Shown here in pieces: positions 17,621-27,165 of a stretch of DNA of 40,642 nt. The stretch is from assembly GCA_019308985.1 (NCBI GenBank), contig JAFDHB010000046.1, forward strand, positions 1 to 40,642. Reading direction: 5' to 3'. Made by a program: the position numbers and the translations under genes. The stretch is from Deltaproteobacteria bacterium (GTDB lineage: Bacteria > Desulfobacterota > DSM-4660 > Desulfatiglandales > HGW-15). Numbering within the stretch: position 1 is the first letter of the stretch; each line of letters starts with the position of its first letter. Below the pieces are notes generated by a model, which saw nothing but the letters and a program-made list of their open reading frames with translations, ran no database searches and was not told where the DNA came from.

Positions 17621-18856
17621 ATGGATCGGGAGAAAAATATACACGTCCTGTTGGTGGACGACGAGGATCATTTTCGAAGCACCCTTGCTAAAAGGCTTGC
17701 AAAGAGGGGCTTCATAACGCAAGAGGCGGTAAATGGAGAAGACTGCCTGGCAAAACTGGAAAGGGATCCGAGGGATATAGTGATCCTTGACATAAGAATG
17801 CCGGGGATAGACGGGCTGGAGGTACTAAGGCGCATCAAGGCATCCTGCCTTTCTACTGAAGTCATTCTCCTGACAGGCCATGGGAACATACAGGAGGGAG
17901 TTGAAGGGATAAAGGCGGGTGCATACGACTATCTTACCAAGCCCATTGAAATAGACCACCTGGTAAGCAAGATCGGTCAGGCCCACGAGAAAATCCTCAG
18001 GGAGGATGAGAAACGAAGGGAGGCAGAATTCAAAGCCAGGATGGAGGAGAGAATGGCAGCGTGTGAAAGGTTGGCCTCCCTCGGCACAATGGCTACCGGC
18101 GTTGCCCATGAAATCAACAATCCCCTTGCTATTATAAAGGAATCCGCGGGCTGGATCGCACAGTTGCTAAAGAAAAAAGAACTTGCTGATATGCCTCGAA
18201 GGCAGGACTTTGAGCGTGCTGTCAAGAAGATCGAAAAAAGCGTGGACAGGGCGAGCCGAATAACCCATCAACTGCTTGGATTTGTGAGGCGACAGGGTCC
18301 TGTAACCTCGGAGATAAACTTCAAGACGCTACTGGAGGAAGCCGTTGGCCTGGCAAATCGGGAGGCAACCAAAAAAGCTGTAGAGATTCAGGTTGATGTG
18401 GACCCCCCTCCGCAAGCAATTTATAGCGATCCTTACCAGTTGCGACAGGTAATCGTCAATCTCCTGACGAATGCCATCCATGCAACTGACGCAGGGGGCA
18501 AAATCATCATATCAGCAAGGGAAGGGTTTGAGGAAGCCGTAATAGGGGTCAGTGATACGGGCAGTGGAATTGCCAGGGAGCACCTTGAGAGGATCTTTGA
18601 GCCGTTTTTTACCACAAAGCCACCCGGTGAGGGAACAGGGCTTAGTCTATTTGTCTCGAGGGGCATCATTGAAAGACTGGGCGGCACCATAGAGGTGGAA
18701 AGCCGTCTCGGCGAGGGTAGCTGTTTTACTATAAGGCTACCAAGGTGCCTTAGAATAGGGCAAGGTGAGGAGCGTTTACCCGAAGTTAATGGCATAAGCT
18801 TCCGGGACTATAACAACAGGGAAAGGGGTGATGCGCATGATCAAGATACCGATTAG
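17621..18856 (+). CDS. Soluble receiver-histidine kinase hybrid
   Basis: This is a 411-residue cytoplasmic protein from ATG 17621, with AAGAG upstream; GTG 17594 is an alternative. It begins with a receiver (DDEDHF; D57 in IVILDIRMPGIDG; LLTGHGN; YDYLTKPIEI). A coiled linker leads to a HisKA helix with H163 ([15 protein letters not shown]) and an HATPase ([36 protein letters not shown]). There are no membrane segments. A receiver at the N-terminus of a kinase fits an intermediate phosphorelay step, in which the kinase is controlled by phosphorylation of its own receiver. It starts 35 bp after the permease gene, and its 3' end overlaps the next receiver gene. Confidence 0.92.
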   Translation: MDREKNIHVLLVDDEDHFRSTLAKRLAKRGFITQEAVNGEDCLAKLERDPRDIVILDIRMPGIDGLEVLRRIKASCLSTEVILLTGHGNIQEGVEGIKAGAYDYLTKPIEIDHLVSKIGQAHEKILREDEKRREAEFKARMEERMAACERLASLGTMATGVAHEINNPLAIIKESAGWIAQLLKKKELADMPRRQDFERAVKKIEKSVDRASRITHQLLGFVRRQGPVTSEINFKTLLEEAVGLANREATKKAVEIQVDVDPPPQAIYSDPYQLRQVIVNLLTNAIHATDAGGKIIISAREGFEEAVIGVSDTGSGIAREHLERIFEPFFTTKPPGEGTGLSLFVSRGIIERLGGTIEVESRLGEGSCFTIRLPRCLRIGQGEERLPEVNGISFRDYNNRERGDAHDQDTD

Positions 18857-19280
18857 GATACTGGTGGTGGACGACGAAGAGGACTTTGTTGAGATGTTCT
18901 CGCTCAGGTTGCGGGAAGCGGGAGAGAAGGTCATGGGCGCGTACAGCGGGCGAGAGTGCATGGAGATCCTGGAAAAGGAGGATATTGACGTGGTCATCCT
19001 GGATATCTTGATGCCCGGTATGGACGGTATCCAGACCCTCAAGGAGATAAAGAGGCGTTTTCCCCTTGTTGAAGTCATCATGCTCACTGGCCATGGGACA
19101 ACCGAGACTGCCGTACAGGGCATGAAACTGGGGGCCTTTGATTACCTGTTAAAACCCGCTGACTTCAAGGAACTCATGGAGAAACTGGAGAGCGCCAGGA
19201 AGAGGAAAGAGGACCAGGAGGAACGCATAAGGAAGGCTGAAGCCAGGCTCCTTCTGAGAAAGAGTGGAGATATCTTCTGA
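18831..19280 (+). CDS. Single-domain response regulator
   Basis: This is a receiver of about 149 residues. Its acidic pocket is VVDDEEDF, the phospho-acceptor is D58 in VVILDILMPGMDG, and the rest is IMLTGHGTTETA and FDYLLKPADFKEL. A charged helical tail rich in K, R and E follows. Starts at GTG 18828, ATG 18831 or ATG 18837 are possible behind GAAAGGGG. The start overlaps the end of the hybrid kinase by 26 nt, and the next dCache kinase begins 5 bp after the stop, so the three are tightly coupled. Confidence 0.92.
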   Translation: MRMIKIPIRILVVDDEEDFVEMFSLRLREAGEKVMGAYSGRECMEILEKEDIDVVILDILMPGMDGIQTLKEIKRRFPLVEVIMLTGHGTTETAVQGMKLGAFDYLLKPADFKELMEKLESARKRKEDQEERIRKAEARLLLRKSGDIF

Positions 19281-19285
19281 GATAA

Positions 19286-20989
19286 ATGGTGATGGAAAGA
19301 GGACGCTATTCCTCCATAAGAAAGATCATTTTGATCAGCATGATCATTGTGCCCGCTATACCCTTTTTCTTGTCCCTCGGAATAGGCTACTACTATTTTG
19401 TGAGCTCACTGGAAAATAATGTTGTGTCCAAGATAAAGGGCGTAGTGGAGTATCACCGTCTTATCATCGAAAACTTTCTGGAGGAGAGAAAGGCCGACCT
19501 TGAATTGATCTCTTCATCATATACTTTCGAGGAGTTTTGCCTCCAGGAGAATCTGGAAAAAATCTTTCATGACCTGCAGAGGGGCTCAAATGCTTACGTG
19601 GACCTTGGAATCTTTGACCAGGAAGGATTACATGTCGCCTACTACGGTCCATACGAATTAAAGGGCAGGCTCTACAGGGAGGCTGACTGGTTCAAGGAGG
19701 TGATGAGGAGGGGCTGGTACATCAGCGATGTGTTTCTGGGATACCGCCGGATCCCCCATTTCATTATCGCAATCGCCAATAAAAATGCCAACAGGACCTG
19801 GGTAGTCAGGGCGACAATTGATACCCACATGTTTAACGAGCTTGTTGAAAAGGTTCGAATCGGCAAGACCGGGGAGGCATACATACTGAATGGACAGGGG
19901 GTATTTCAGACGACGAGGCGCTCGGGCGGAGACCTCATGGAAAAAGACAGTGGCATACAGATAGAACCATCGGCTCAGGATTCGCCCGTTAGGACGTTTA
20001 TCAAGGAAGACTCCAGGGGAGATGCCTACCTTTACGCAACGGCATGGCTCAGGAACAAGGCGTGGCTCCTGGTTGCCAGACAGGAAAAGTCTGAGGCGTT
20101 CCGCTCTCTTTATTCTGCCACTTACTTGATTATTCTTATTTCTGTCATTGGAGGAGGGGTCATTATCCTTCTGGCCTTTTTCCTGACCAACAGGATTGTC
20201 AGGCGCATGGAGCACCTGGATGCGGAGAAAGACGGACTGAGCCAACAACTTGTCAGGGCGACGGGATTGGCCGAACTCGGGCAGATGGCCGCAGGATTTG
20301 CCCATGAAATAAACAACCCTTTGCAGATCATAAGAAACGAGTATTTCCTTATCAAGGATATCCTGTCGGAGCTCAAGGAAAAGGGTGAAATAAGGGATTC
20401 ACGTGCCTTGGATGAAGTTGAAGATTCCTTAAACCAGGTTAATATCCAGATGGAGAGATGTGCAAAGATCACTCGGTCAATCCTGAAGTTCGGGAGACGG
20501 GATGCACAGGAATCAAGGATGATAGACCTCCGCGATTTTATCCCTGAAGTCACGTCCATGGTAGAAAAGAAGGCCCAGGTAGAAGGCATCGCCTTGAGCC
20601 TAGAAATCGCGGAGGAGATTCCCAGGATCAATGCAGATCATTCCCAGCTCCAACAGGTGTTGATAAACCTGTTGAACAATGCCATTGACGCCACCCTGGC
20701 AAAACACGGACAAAAGGGTGGCCAAATCATCGTCGGGGCACGTTTGAAGGATGGGGAGAGGATAGAGATCTATGTAAAGGACAATGGCTGCGGCATAAGC
20801 CCAGAAAATCAGGGGAAAGTCTTTATGCCCTTTTTTACCACCAAACCCGTCGGCAAAGGGAGCGGTCTGGGTCTTTCCGTATGCTATGGTATCGTCAAGG
20901 ACATGGGAGGTGTCATGGAGTTCAGCAGCGAAGAGGGCGTTGGCACGACATTTTACATTTATCTGCCGGCACCCTCGAAGGGAGGTTGA
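19286..20989 (+). CDS. dCache-sensor histidine kinase (paralogue family, copy 2)
   Basis: This 567-residue kinase has the same architecture as the copy at 13188. Membrane segments lie at about residues 10-36 and 277-304. The periplasmic double-Cache-type sensor contains [34 protein letters not shown] and VRATIDT. H340 lies in [15 protein letters not shown]. The HATPase has NLLNNAIDAT, DNGCGIS and [16 protein letters not shown]. All catalytic motifs are intact. It starts 5 bp after the preceding receiver and is followed by another receiver at 21070. ATG 19292 is an alternative start. Confidence 0.94.
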   Translation: MVMERGRYSSIRKIILISMIIVPAIPFFLSLGIGYYYFVSSLENNVVSKIKGVVEYHRLIIENFLEERKADLELISSSYTFEEFCLQENLEKIFHDLQRGSNAYVDLGIFDQEGLHVAYYGPYELKGRLYREADWFKEVMRRGWYISDVFLGYRRIPHFIIAIANKNANRTWVVRATIDTHMFNELVEKVRIGKTGEAYILNGQGVFQTTRRSGGDLMEKDSGIQIEPSAQDSPVRTFIKEDSRGDAYLYATAWLRNKAWLLVARQEKSEAFRSLYSATYLIILISVIGGGVIILLAFFLTNRIVRRMEHLDAEKDGLSQQLVRATGLAELGQMAAGFAHEINNPLQIIRNEYFLIKDILSELKEKGEIRDSRALDEVEDSLNQVNIQMERCAKITRSILKFGRRDAQESRMIDLRDFIPEVTSMVEKKAQVEGIALSLEIAEEIPRINADHSQLQQVLINLLNNAIDATLAKHGQKGGQIIVGARLKDGERIEIYVKDNGCGISPENQGKVFMPFFTTKPVGKGSGLGLSVCYGIVKDMGGVMEFSSEEGVGTTFYIYLPAPSKGG

Positions 20990-21069
20990 CTCTTGAGGTT
21001 CCCGCAAAATCGGCTGATTATGAAATCGGTGGATAAGGCATATAACGATGGTTTCAGGAGGATAATGGC

Positions 21070-21525
21070 ATGGAAAAAATGAAAATCATGCTTGTAGATG
21101 ATGAAGAGAGATTTCTTCTCACAGTGGAGAAACTTCTCTCTAAGAGGGGGTATGATGTGGTCACGGCCACAAGCGGGGAAGAGGCGCTTGAAAAGTTAAA
21201 CTCACACAACATCCACGTGGTGATCCTGGATGTCAAGATGCCGGGGATGGACGGTATTTCCACGTTGAGGGAGATAAAGAGAAAATTCCCATTGGTGGAA
21301 GTCATCATGCTTACCGGCCATGCCACAGTAGAGACCGCGATTGATGGTTTGAAGTCCGGGGCTGCGGATTATTTGATGAAACCGGCGGACATCGTGGTTC
21401 TCATGGAAAAGGCCCAGGAGGCCTTTGAAAAGAGAAGAAGGATGGAAGAAAAGATCAGGTTGGCCCAGGCAAGGCGGTTCATGAAGTCGCCCAGAGACAT
21501 CCTCAAACAAGAGGAAGAGGCCTAG
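21070..21525 (+). CDS. Single-domain response regulator
   Basis: This is a 151-residue receiver with a ribosome-binding site AGGAGG about 10 bases upstream. The acidic pocket is VDDEERF, the phospho-acceptor is D54 in VVILDVKMPGMDG, and the rest is IMLTGHATVETA and ADYLMKPADIVVL. A charged helical tail follows. It lies 80 bp after the dCache kinase at 19286 and 230 bp before the second SLC13-type permease. It is a probable partner of that kinase and has no output domain. Confidence 0.93.
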   Translation: MEKMKIMLVDDEERFLLTVEKLLSKRGYDVVTATSGEEALEKLNSHNIHVVILDVKMPGMDGISTLREIKRKFPLVEVIMLTGHATVETAIDGLKSGAADYLMKPADIVVLMEKAQEAFEKRRRMEEKIRLAQARRFMKSPRDILKQEEEA

Positions 21526-21737
21526 AAAACGCGGTAAAGGGCAATGGAGAAAGAATGCGGAAAAAGAGACGGGCAAGACCGGAAGCAAAGGTGCAATCTG
21601 AAGCTTACAAGAGAGACTGAGAGGGGCATCTATTTTTATGCCACCATGGCTCTGTTGATCTTCTATCTTTGCTCCCGCTGCTTTTGAACTTCATGATGGG
21701 ATGGAGAAACAACGGGCAATGAGCGAAAGGTGTTTTA

Positions 21738-21746
21738 GGGGGGGGG
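21738..21746 (+). repeat. G9 homopolymer at the ribosome-binding site of the second permease gene
   Basis: Nine G residues lie nine bases before ATG 21756 and form the only candidate ribosome-binding sequence. Length changes would alter its spacing to the start codon. The rest of the gap 21526-21755 shows no recognisable gene or terminator. Confidence 0.85.
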
Positions 21747-21755
21747 AATAATAGT

Positions 21756-23606
21756 ATGAAAAGGGAAGGCGAAAAGAGGGCCACAGGGTATGACAAGTAT
21801 GTAAACTGGAGACTCTTTGTAATACCACTGGGAGCGTTGATAATTCTGCTCATGATCCCCACGCCAAAGAGTATGATAGACGTGGGCGTTGAGTATTCCA
21901 TGGGGCCTAAATACGTGCAGCGTTTTTTTGCGGAGAGGCTTTTCGGCAAAAGGACTGAAGAGCTCTCACAGTGGCAGGTACAGATGGTTCAAATGATGGA
22001 GAAGAGCATTGAATCATCGTCATTCAAGCAAACCTCCTTTCTAAAGAGGGGCCAGAAGTGGTGCAGTCAGAACGGGATACCGTCTTCTGAAGAGCGCCTC
22101 AAGCAGATCAGGGTCTTTACAAGAGACATACCGGCTGGCGAGTTTCAACGGATTATGTATGAAGGATATCAGTTGAGAAGCCAAGGGCTTTCGTTGGAGG
22201 GGCTGGAAGAAAATGATAAGGCACAGGCCCTCAAGGCTGCCCAACACGTCAAAGTCGCGGTGGGTATCGTCCTTTTCGTGGTTCTCTGTTTTGTGACCGA
22301 GGCCATTCCCCTGCCCATGGTTGCATTCTGCATAGGCATTATCGCTATCATGAGCGGTATCGTTACAAGGGAGAATATCGCTTCACTTTACTGGTCTGAT
22401 GCCACGTGGTTCATAATGGGCAGCCTCATGTTCGCCACCGCCTTTGTAAAGACCGGTGTGGATAAGCGTATCGTAATGATGATGTTTGGAAAGCTGAAAA
22501 ACCCTGACATAAAATGGGTGACACTAATCATTATCCTGGTGATTTCACCTTTGACCATGTTCATGTCCGACCACGCCTTGGCGGCAATGTTCTTACCCAT
22601 CGGCATTCTGCTCTATTCCATGTCGGCCATGGGCGATGGCACAGAGGACCCGGAACTTGCCAAGATGCTCATGATAACTATTGCCATGGCCTGTAATCTG
22701 GGGGGATCCCTTGCTCCGTCAGGCGCTGCCCGCAACATCATAATGATGGGTTACGCAGAGGATATGTTCGGCATTTCCATGGGTTTTGGCGAATGGCTGC
22801 TCTATTGCGTGCCCTTTTTGTTCTTTCTGGTTCCGGTCACTTGGATAGTGATAAACCTCAGGTTCAGGCCCAGGATCAGGAACCTTGGCAATGCCATGGA
22901 CACGGTCAAGGGGGAGGTCGAAAAGCTCGGAAAGGCCTGGACCAGGAAACAAAAGATCGCCGTCATTATCTTTGGGATAATGCTCTTTTGCTGGATCACC
23001 GAGAAGAATCTCATCCTGAAGTTGACCGGCATAAGGTTTGGCATTGGTGTGATAGCCGTCATGGGAGCAATTGCCTATATTTTTGCCGGCATAGTTAACT
23101 GGAGGGATTACCAGACAAAGGTGGACTGGGGAGTAGTATGGCTTTACGCAGGCGCAATAATATTCGGCAGAGTCCTTGTGGAAACTGGAGGGGCTTACTG
23201 GATCGCGAGATCTATCGTGCAACTAACTGAACCCTTGGGTCTGGCCAAGGGGATAGGGCTCCTCATTTCGGGAAATGCCATCACGGCGATGCTGACCCAG
23301 GTCATGGCTGACGGCCCTACCTGCGCCGCAGTAGGACCGGTGACCCTTTCCATGGCAGGGATTGTCCATCCCGGTACTTCCATGATACCATTTATGAGCA
23401 TGAGTACTGCCATAGCCTCCTCCTTTGCCTATTGCCTGGTGATCGGGACTCCTCCCAATGCGATTGTCTATGCCAGTGGATACCTTGAATCCAAGGATTA
23501 CTTGAGGGTTGGAGTAATACTGTGGTTCACCAATATGGCAGGACTGATCCTATTGACGTCCATGTATTGGAGGTTGTTGGGGTGGAGCGGGCTTCCATCC
23601 TATTAA
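21756..23606 (+). CDS. SLC13/DASS-type permease with both SNT motifs replaced and a large N-terminal insert
   Basis: This is a 616-residue polytopic membrane protein. After one membrane segment (about residues 17-35) there are about 130 mostly hydrophilic residues, then the usual series of membrane segments starting near residue 165. The SLC13 fold is recognisable from EAIPLPMVAFCIGI, the C-terminal GTPPNAIVYASGYL, and the motif GGSLAPSGAARN. The first Ser-Asn-Thr site is S271-D272-H273 (MSDHALAAM) and the second is A518-D519-G520 (VMADGPTCAAV). Both residues that normally bind sodium and carboxylate are therefore changed. The insert would face the periplasm and could be a sensor or substrate-capture domain. 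It follows a kinase-receiver pair. The substrate is unknown. Confidence 0.82.
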   Translation: MKREGEKRATGYDKYVNWRLFVIPLGALIILLMIPTPKSMIDVGVEYSMGPKYVQRFFAERLFGKRTEELSQWQVQMVQMMEKSIESSSFKQTSFLKRGQKWCSQNGIPSSEERLKQIRVFTRDIPAGEFQRIMYEGYQLRSQGLSLEGLEENDKAQALKAAQHVKVAVGIVLFVVLCFVTEAIPLPMVAFCIGIIAIMSGIVTRENIASLYWSDATWFIMGSLMFATAFVKTGVDKRIVMMMFGKLKNPDIKWVTLIIILVISPLTMFMSDHALAAMFLPIGILLYSMSAMGDGTEDPELAKMLMITIAMACNLGGSLAPSGAARNIIMMGYAEDMFGISMGFGEWLLYCVPFLFFLVPVTWIVINLRFRPRIRNLGNAMDTVKGEVEKLGKAWTRKQKIAVIIFGIMLFCWITEKNLILKLTGIRFGIGVIAVMGAIAYIFAGIVNWRDYQTKVDWGVVWLYAGAIIFGRVLVETGGAYWIARSIVQLTEPLGLAKGIGLLISGNAITAMLTQVMADGPTCAAVGPVTLSMAGIVHPGTSMIPFMSMSTAIASSFAYCLVIGTPPNAIVYASGYLESKDYLRVGVILWFTNMAGLILLTSMYWRLLGWSGLPSY

Positions 23607-23756
23607 GCTAGATAGTCCAATGGTGGGGCAGAGGAAAAACCATGCCAGGATTGAAATAAATGTAACATTTTAGCCTTTTTCAAGGATTTGGGGCCTCAGC
23701 AATCTCTTTCCAGAGGTGAAAGACATCGGCAGTAATGCTCTATTGTGTGCCAGTCA

Positions 23757-23827
23757 GGCGGTCGGTTGCCTCACCGCCATGCCGGTATTTCCTTCCGGCG
23801 GATAATGGATATGGGTATCCGACCGCC
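23757..23827. repeat. Nested inverted repeat in the gap before the receiver-CBS gene
   Basis: GGCGGTCGG (23757-23765) and CCGACCGCC (23819-23827) are perfect inverse copies. Between them GCCGG and CCGGC can form a smaller hairpin with a 9-nt loop. There is no T-run. It could be an mRNA structure, an operator or a REP-like element. The rest of the 391-bp gap 23607-23997 holds no convincing gene. Confidence 0.5.
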
Positions 23828-23997
23828 AGACCTTTTCGCTATGCGAATAGGGTACCACTGAAACAAGTTCACCTCTTCCAAGAGATCCATTCAACGAGTG
23901 GGTGAAGGCAAATCCTCTATATAGCCAATAGGCACGGGCAGTTCGTCGAGACACTTGCGAAATACGGGTTTAAGGACAAACAAGGGGGGCCTTGTCC

Positions 23998-24900
23998 ATG
24001 ACTGAAAAGATCAAAGTACTTATGGTGGATGACGAAAATGAGTTCAGGGAAACCACAAAGAAGCTCCTGACCAGGAGAGGATTTGAGACTATCCTGGCGG
24101 CAAGCGGGGAAGAAGCAATGGAAAAGCTCGAAGAAAACCCCGATGTCATTGTCCTGGATATAAAGATGCCAGGCATGGACGGCCACGAGGCCCTCAAGGA
24201 GATCAGGAGGAGGAGGCCCCATGTGCCTGTAATCATGCTCACCGGGCACGCAACCATGTCTTCGGCCAAGGAGGCCCTTGTGGATGGGGCCTTTGACTAC
24301 CTGACAAAGCCATGTGATATCACCCTCTTTTCCCAGAAGATAAGGGAAGCATGGGAGCATGCCAGACACGAAGCTCCTCTTGAAGAGGGGTCTGTAGGTG
24401 ATGTCATGATTCCTATCGAAGATTATACTACCATGAATGGTGATCAACTGGTGGATGAAGCTATAATGGAATTGAAGAAGTCTTTCACATCAAAGGCTGT
24501 GACCGGTCGGATCATGGAAACAGGACACAGGTCCATACTCGTCATGGATGAAAGCGGAAAAGTAGTCGGCTTCTTGGCCATAAAGGACCTGTTAGAGGCC
24601 ATCATGCCCGCATATCTCAGGGTGCCAAAGCCCTCTATGGCTGACAGCATACAATATTCTCCAATGTTCTGGAGAGGGATGTTCAAGAGGGAGATAGCAA
24701 AATTGGCCAAGAAGCGGATAGAGGAGATCATGTCGCCGGCCCCCCCGAATATTGAGGCGGATTCAAGCTTGATGGAGGCTGCTTACATAATGGTAACGAA
24801 TGAGGCAAGACGTCTGGTCGTAGTGCGGGGCAGTGAAATTGTGGGGGTAATCAGGGAGCAGGATCTCTTTTTCGAGATGGAGGGAATGTTGCGCCGCTGA
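23998..24900 (+). CDS. Response regulator with C-terminal CBS-domain pair
   Basis: This is a 300-residue protein from ATG 23998, with AAGGGGGG nine bases upstream. The receiver comes first: VDDENEF, D54 in VIVLDIKMPGMDG, IMLTGHATMSSA and FDYLTKPCDITLF. From about residue 130 there are two CBS motifs: SVGDVMIP... through HRSILVMDESGKVVGFLAIKDLLEAI, and RIEEIMSPAP... through ARRLVVVRGSEIVGVIREQDLFFEM. CBS pairs usually bind adenine nucleotides, so phosphorylation may be integrated with energy status. The protein has no DNA-binding domain. It heads a group with the dCache/PAS kinase at 25012 and the NtrC-type regulator. A second protein of the same design lies at 32133. Confidence 0.92.
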   Translation: MTEKIKVLMVDDENEFRETTKKLLTRRGFETILAASGEEAMEKLEENPDVIVLDIKMPGMDGHEALKEIRRRRPHVPVIMLTGHATMSSAKEALVDGAFDYLTKPCDITLFSQKIREAWEHARHEAPLEEGSVGDVMIPIEDYTTMNGDQLVDEAIMELKKSFTSKAVTGRIMETGHRSILVMDESGKVVGFLAIKDLLEAIMPAYLRVPKPSMADSIQYSPMFWRGMFKREIAKLAKKRIEEIMSPAPPNIEADSSLMEAAYIMVTNEARRLVVVRGSEIVGVIREQDLFFEMEGMLRR

Positions 24901-25011
24901 TTCCATCTCCCAAGAGCGTAAGAAGGCATCCATCGGGTGAAGGGGTGGCCCAAAGGCTGGTTACGTAATATGTCTCCGCCATGCATACGGGAGTGCCATA
25001 CGAACAGAGAG

Positions 25012-27165
25012 ATGAACTTCGTCAAGAAGCGTTTTGACAGGGGAGCAAGAAAGAAGATAGTGGTCCTTGTTTGTGCAGTAGCCTTCACTTTCCTTGCCTC
25101 AGGCGCGGTCCTTGGTCTATGGTCTGGCAGGGAGATGATAAAGGTCGTGATAGAGCAATTCAACGAGGAACAACTTGTCATTGCCCGCCATGTGTCAGCC
25201 TTGATTGAAAGGGAAGTGGACTCTGTGAAAAATGAGTTGCTGTTCCTGAGAAGGGAGCTAAATTCAATACCTTCCGGTGATCCGGCCAGGGGGTATGAGA
25301 AGATCAAACTAGGCTTTTCTCGAGTAGTGGAGTCCGGGGTCTGTGAAATTGATATAGTTGACGTGCAATCCAAAAGGGCATACAAGTATATACCTTATAA
25401 CCCCAGGCATATAGAAGAAACTACTGACACCATTAGAGACGATTTGCTTCCTATCATAGACGGCGCAAGAAAGGACGTCTGGATCTATCACGCCCGCCAC
25501 AATCCTCCGGGACCTGCCTTCATGTTCGCTACGTCTTTGCATAAAGATTTTTCCAGAATCCTTCTCTTCAAGGTAGACATGACACGGTTCTTGCTTCCCT
25601 TCCTGAAAGACATTCGCTCAGGGAAAACAGGCTATGTTTGGATCATTGACGGGGAAGGGATTTTCCTTTTCCATCCTGTGGCGAGCTTTGTCGGCAAGAG
25701 TGCTTTCGTTGCCCGCAAAGAGAAAGATCCAGATATTTCCTATGAGAGAATCAACTTCATTCAAAAGGAGAGGATGCTCAAAGGCGAGGCCGGTACCGGA
25801 TGGTATTTTTCCGGCTGGCATCGAGGCGTTACCGGAAAGATCAAGAAACTGATTGCGTATCACCCCATCATCTTATCCCGAGATCCCCTTGAGAAATGGT
25901 CGGTGGCAGTGGTGGCCCCCATGTCTGAAATAGAGGGATTGGTTCACGAAGTATACGTGAGGCAACTCCTGCTGCAAGGGTTTGTTATCCTGGTGATTGT
26001 CCTGGCCGCTTCAGCTCTCATCTTTTTTGAAATGCGGTGGTCCGGGCTCCTAGAAGGTAGGGTAGAGGAAAGGACAGAGGAACTCAGGAAGTCGGAGGAA
26101 AGGTACCGCTCCCTGGTGGAAAGTGCAGAGGACTTTATTTTTACGGTCAATGCTGAAGGTGTTGTTCAATCCATGAATAGCTTCACAGCCAACTTCTTTG
26201 GCGGCCAGACAAATGAATTTATAGGTAAAGATCTCTCATGCGTGTTTCCTGAAGAAGTGGCTGAAAAGCAAATCAACTTGATCAGGATGGTTTACAGGCA
26301 CGGGAAAAGCGCTCGGGATGAATTCGAGGTCAAAATGGGGGAACAACAGATCTGGCTTAATGGGAATTTCATGCCGTTAAGGGATGATGAAGGGGAAGTG
26401 AATGGCGTGTTGTGTATTGCCCGTGATATCACGGAAAACAAGAAGCTGGAAAGACAGCTCATTAATGCCGAAAAGCTGGCGTCACTGGGGACACTGGCGG
26501 CCGGTGTCGCCCATGAGATAAACAATCCACTGGGGGTTATACTAGGGTTCTGTGATCTGTTGTTGAAAAAGGCAGAAAAGGGCACACAAGAATTTGAAGA
26601 CCTAAAGACAATAGAAAGGCAGGGCCTTCACTGCAAAGACGTGGTAGAGAACCTGTTAAGTTTTGCCCGTCTTGAAAAGGAAGAGTTCGAATACTGTCAC
26701 GTGAACCTTTGCCTGGCGGAAGTAATCAAGGTCGTTAAACATACATTGGAAATGAAAAATATCGAGCTGATCTTGGAGTTGGATGAACATATCCCTCTGG
26801 TCAAGGGAGATCCCCGACAAATGCAACAAGTGTTTTTGAACCTGGTCAACAATGCAGTTTCAGCCATGGAGCACGGTGGGACCCTGGTGATTCGCACAAG
26901 GCTGGAAAGACGTGGGAAAAGGGCCATTGTTCAATTTCAGGACAACGGCACCGGGATCAAAGAGGAAGACTTGGACCACATTTTTGAGCCCTTTTTTACC
27001 ACCAAGCCGGAAGGTGAGGGAACAGGCCTGGGTCTATTCGTAAGCTACGGTATTGTCGCCAAGTACGGGGGTTCCATGGATTGCGTGAGTCATGTCCCCG
27101 ATTTTCCCGGGAAACCTGGTGGGACGACTTTTACAGTGACGCTCATCACCAAGAGGGAAGAATGA
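25012..27165 (+). CDS. dCache/PAS sensor histidine kinase
   Basis: This 717-residue kinase is best started at ATG 25012 ([11 protein letters not shown]), although the frame is open from GTG 24937. A first membrane segment (about residues 16-37) is followed by a long periplasmic double-Cache-type sensor with [20 protein letters not shown] second membrane segment (about 320-345), a PAS domain ([20 protein letters not shown]), a HisKA helix with H501 ([15 protein letters not shown]) and an HATPase ([33 protein letters not shown]) follow. The sensor differs from the four-member paralogue family. The stop overlaps the start of the NtrC-type regulator (ATGA), so this is almost certainly its cognate kinase. 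Confidence 0.93.
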   Translation: MNFVKKRFDRGARKKIVVLVCAVAFTFLASGAVLGLWSGREMIKVVIEQFNEEQLVIARHVSALIEREVDSVKNELLFLRRELNSIPSGDPARGYEKIKLGFSRVVESGVCEIDIVDVQSKRAYKYIPYNPRHIEETTDTIRDDLLPIIDGARKDVWIYHARHNPPGPAFMFATSLHKDFSRILLFKVDMTRFLLPFLKDIRSGKTGYVWIIDGEGIFLFHPVASFVGKSAFVARKEKDPDISYERINFIQKERMLKGEAGTGWYFSGWHRGVTGKIKKLIAYHPIILSRDPLEKWSVAVVAPMSEIEGLVHEVYVRQLLLQGFVILVIVLAASALIFFEMRWSGLLEGRVEERTEELRKSEERYRSLVESAEDFIFTVNAEGVVQSMNSFTANFFGGQTNEFIGKDLSCVFPEEVAEKQINLIRMVYRHGKSARDEFEVKMGEQQIWLNGNFMPLRDDEGEVNGVLCIARDITENKKLERQLINAEKLASLGTLAAGVAHEINNPLGVILGFCDLLLKKAEKGTQEFEDLKTIERQGLHCKDVVENLLSFARLEKEEFEYCHVNLCLAEVIKVVKHTLEMKNIELILELDEHIPLVKGDPRQMQQVFLNLVNNAVSAMEHGGTLVIRTRLERRGKRAIVQFQDNGTGIKEEDLDHIFEPFFTTKPEGEGTGLGLFVSYGIVAKYGGSMDCVSHVPDFPGKPGGTTFTVTLITKREE

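Noticed and set aside
20938..20953. TTGGCACGACATTTTA as a sigma-54 promoter for the receiver at 21070
   Set aside because: The -12 element is TTTA, and the bases encode a conserved kinase motif (GVGTTFYIYLP).
23754..23954. 66-codon minus-strand frame in the gap before 23998
   Set aside because: It has no ribosome-binding site or recognisable domain and overlaps the inverted repeat. A decayed gene remnant cannot be excluded.
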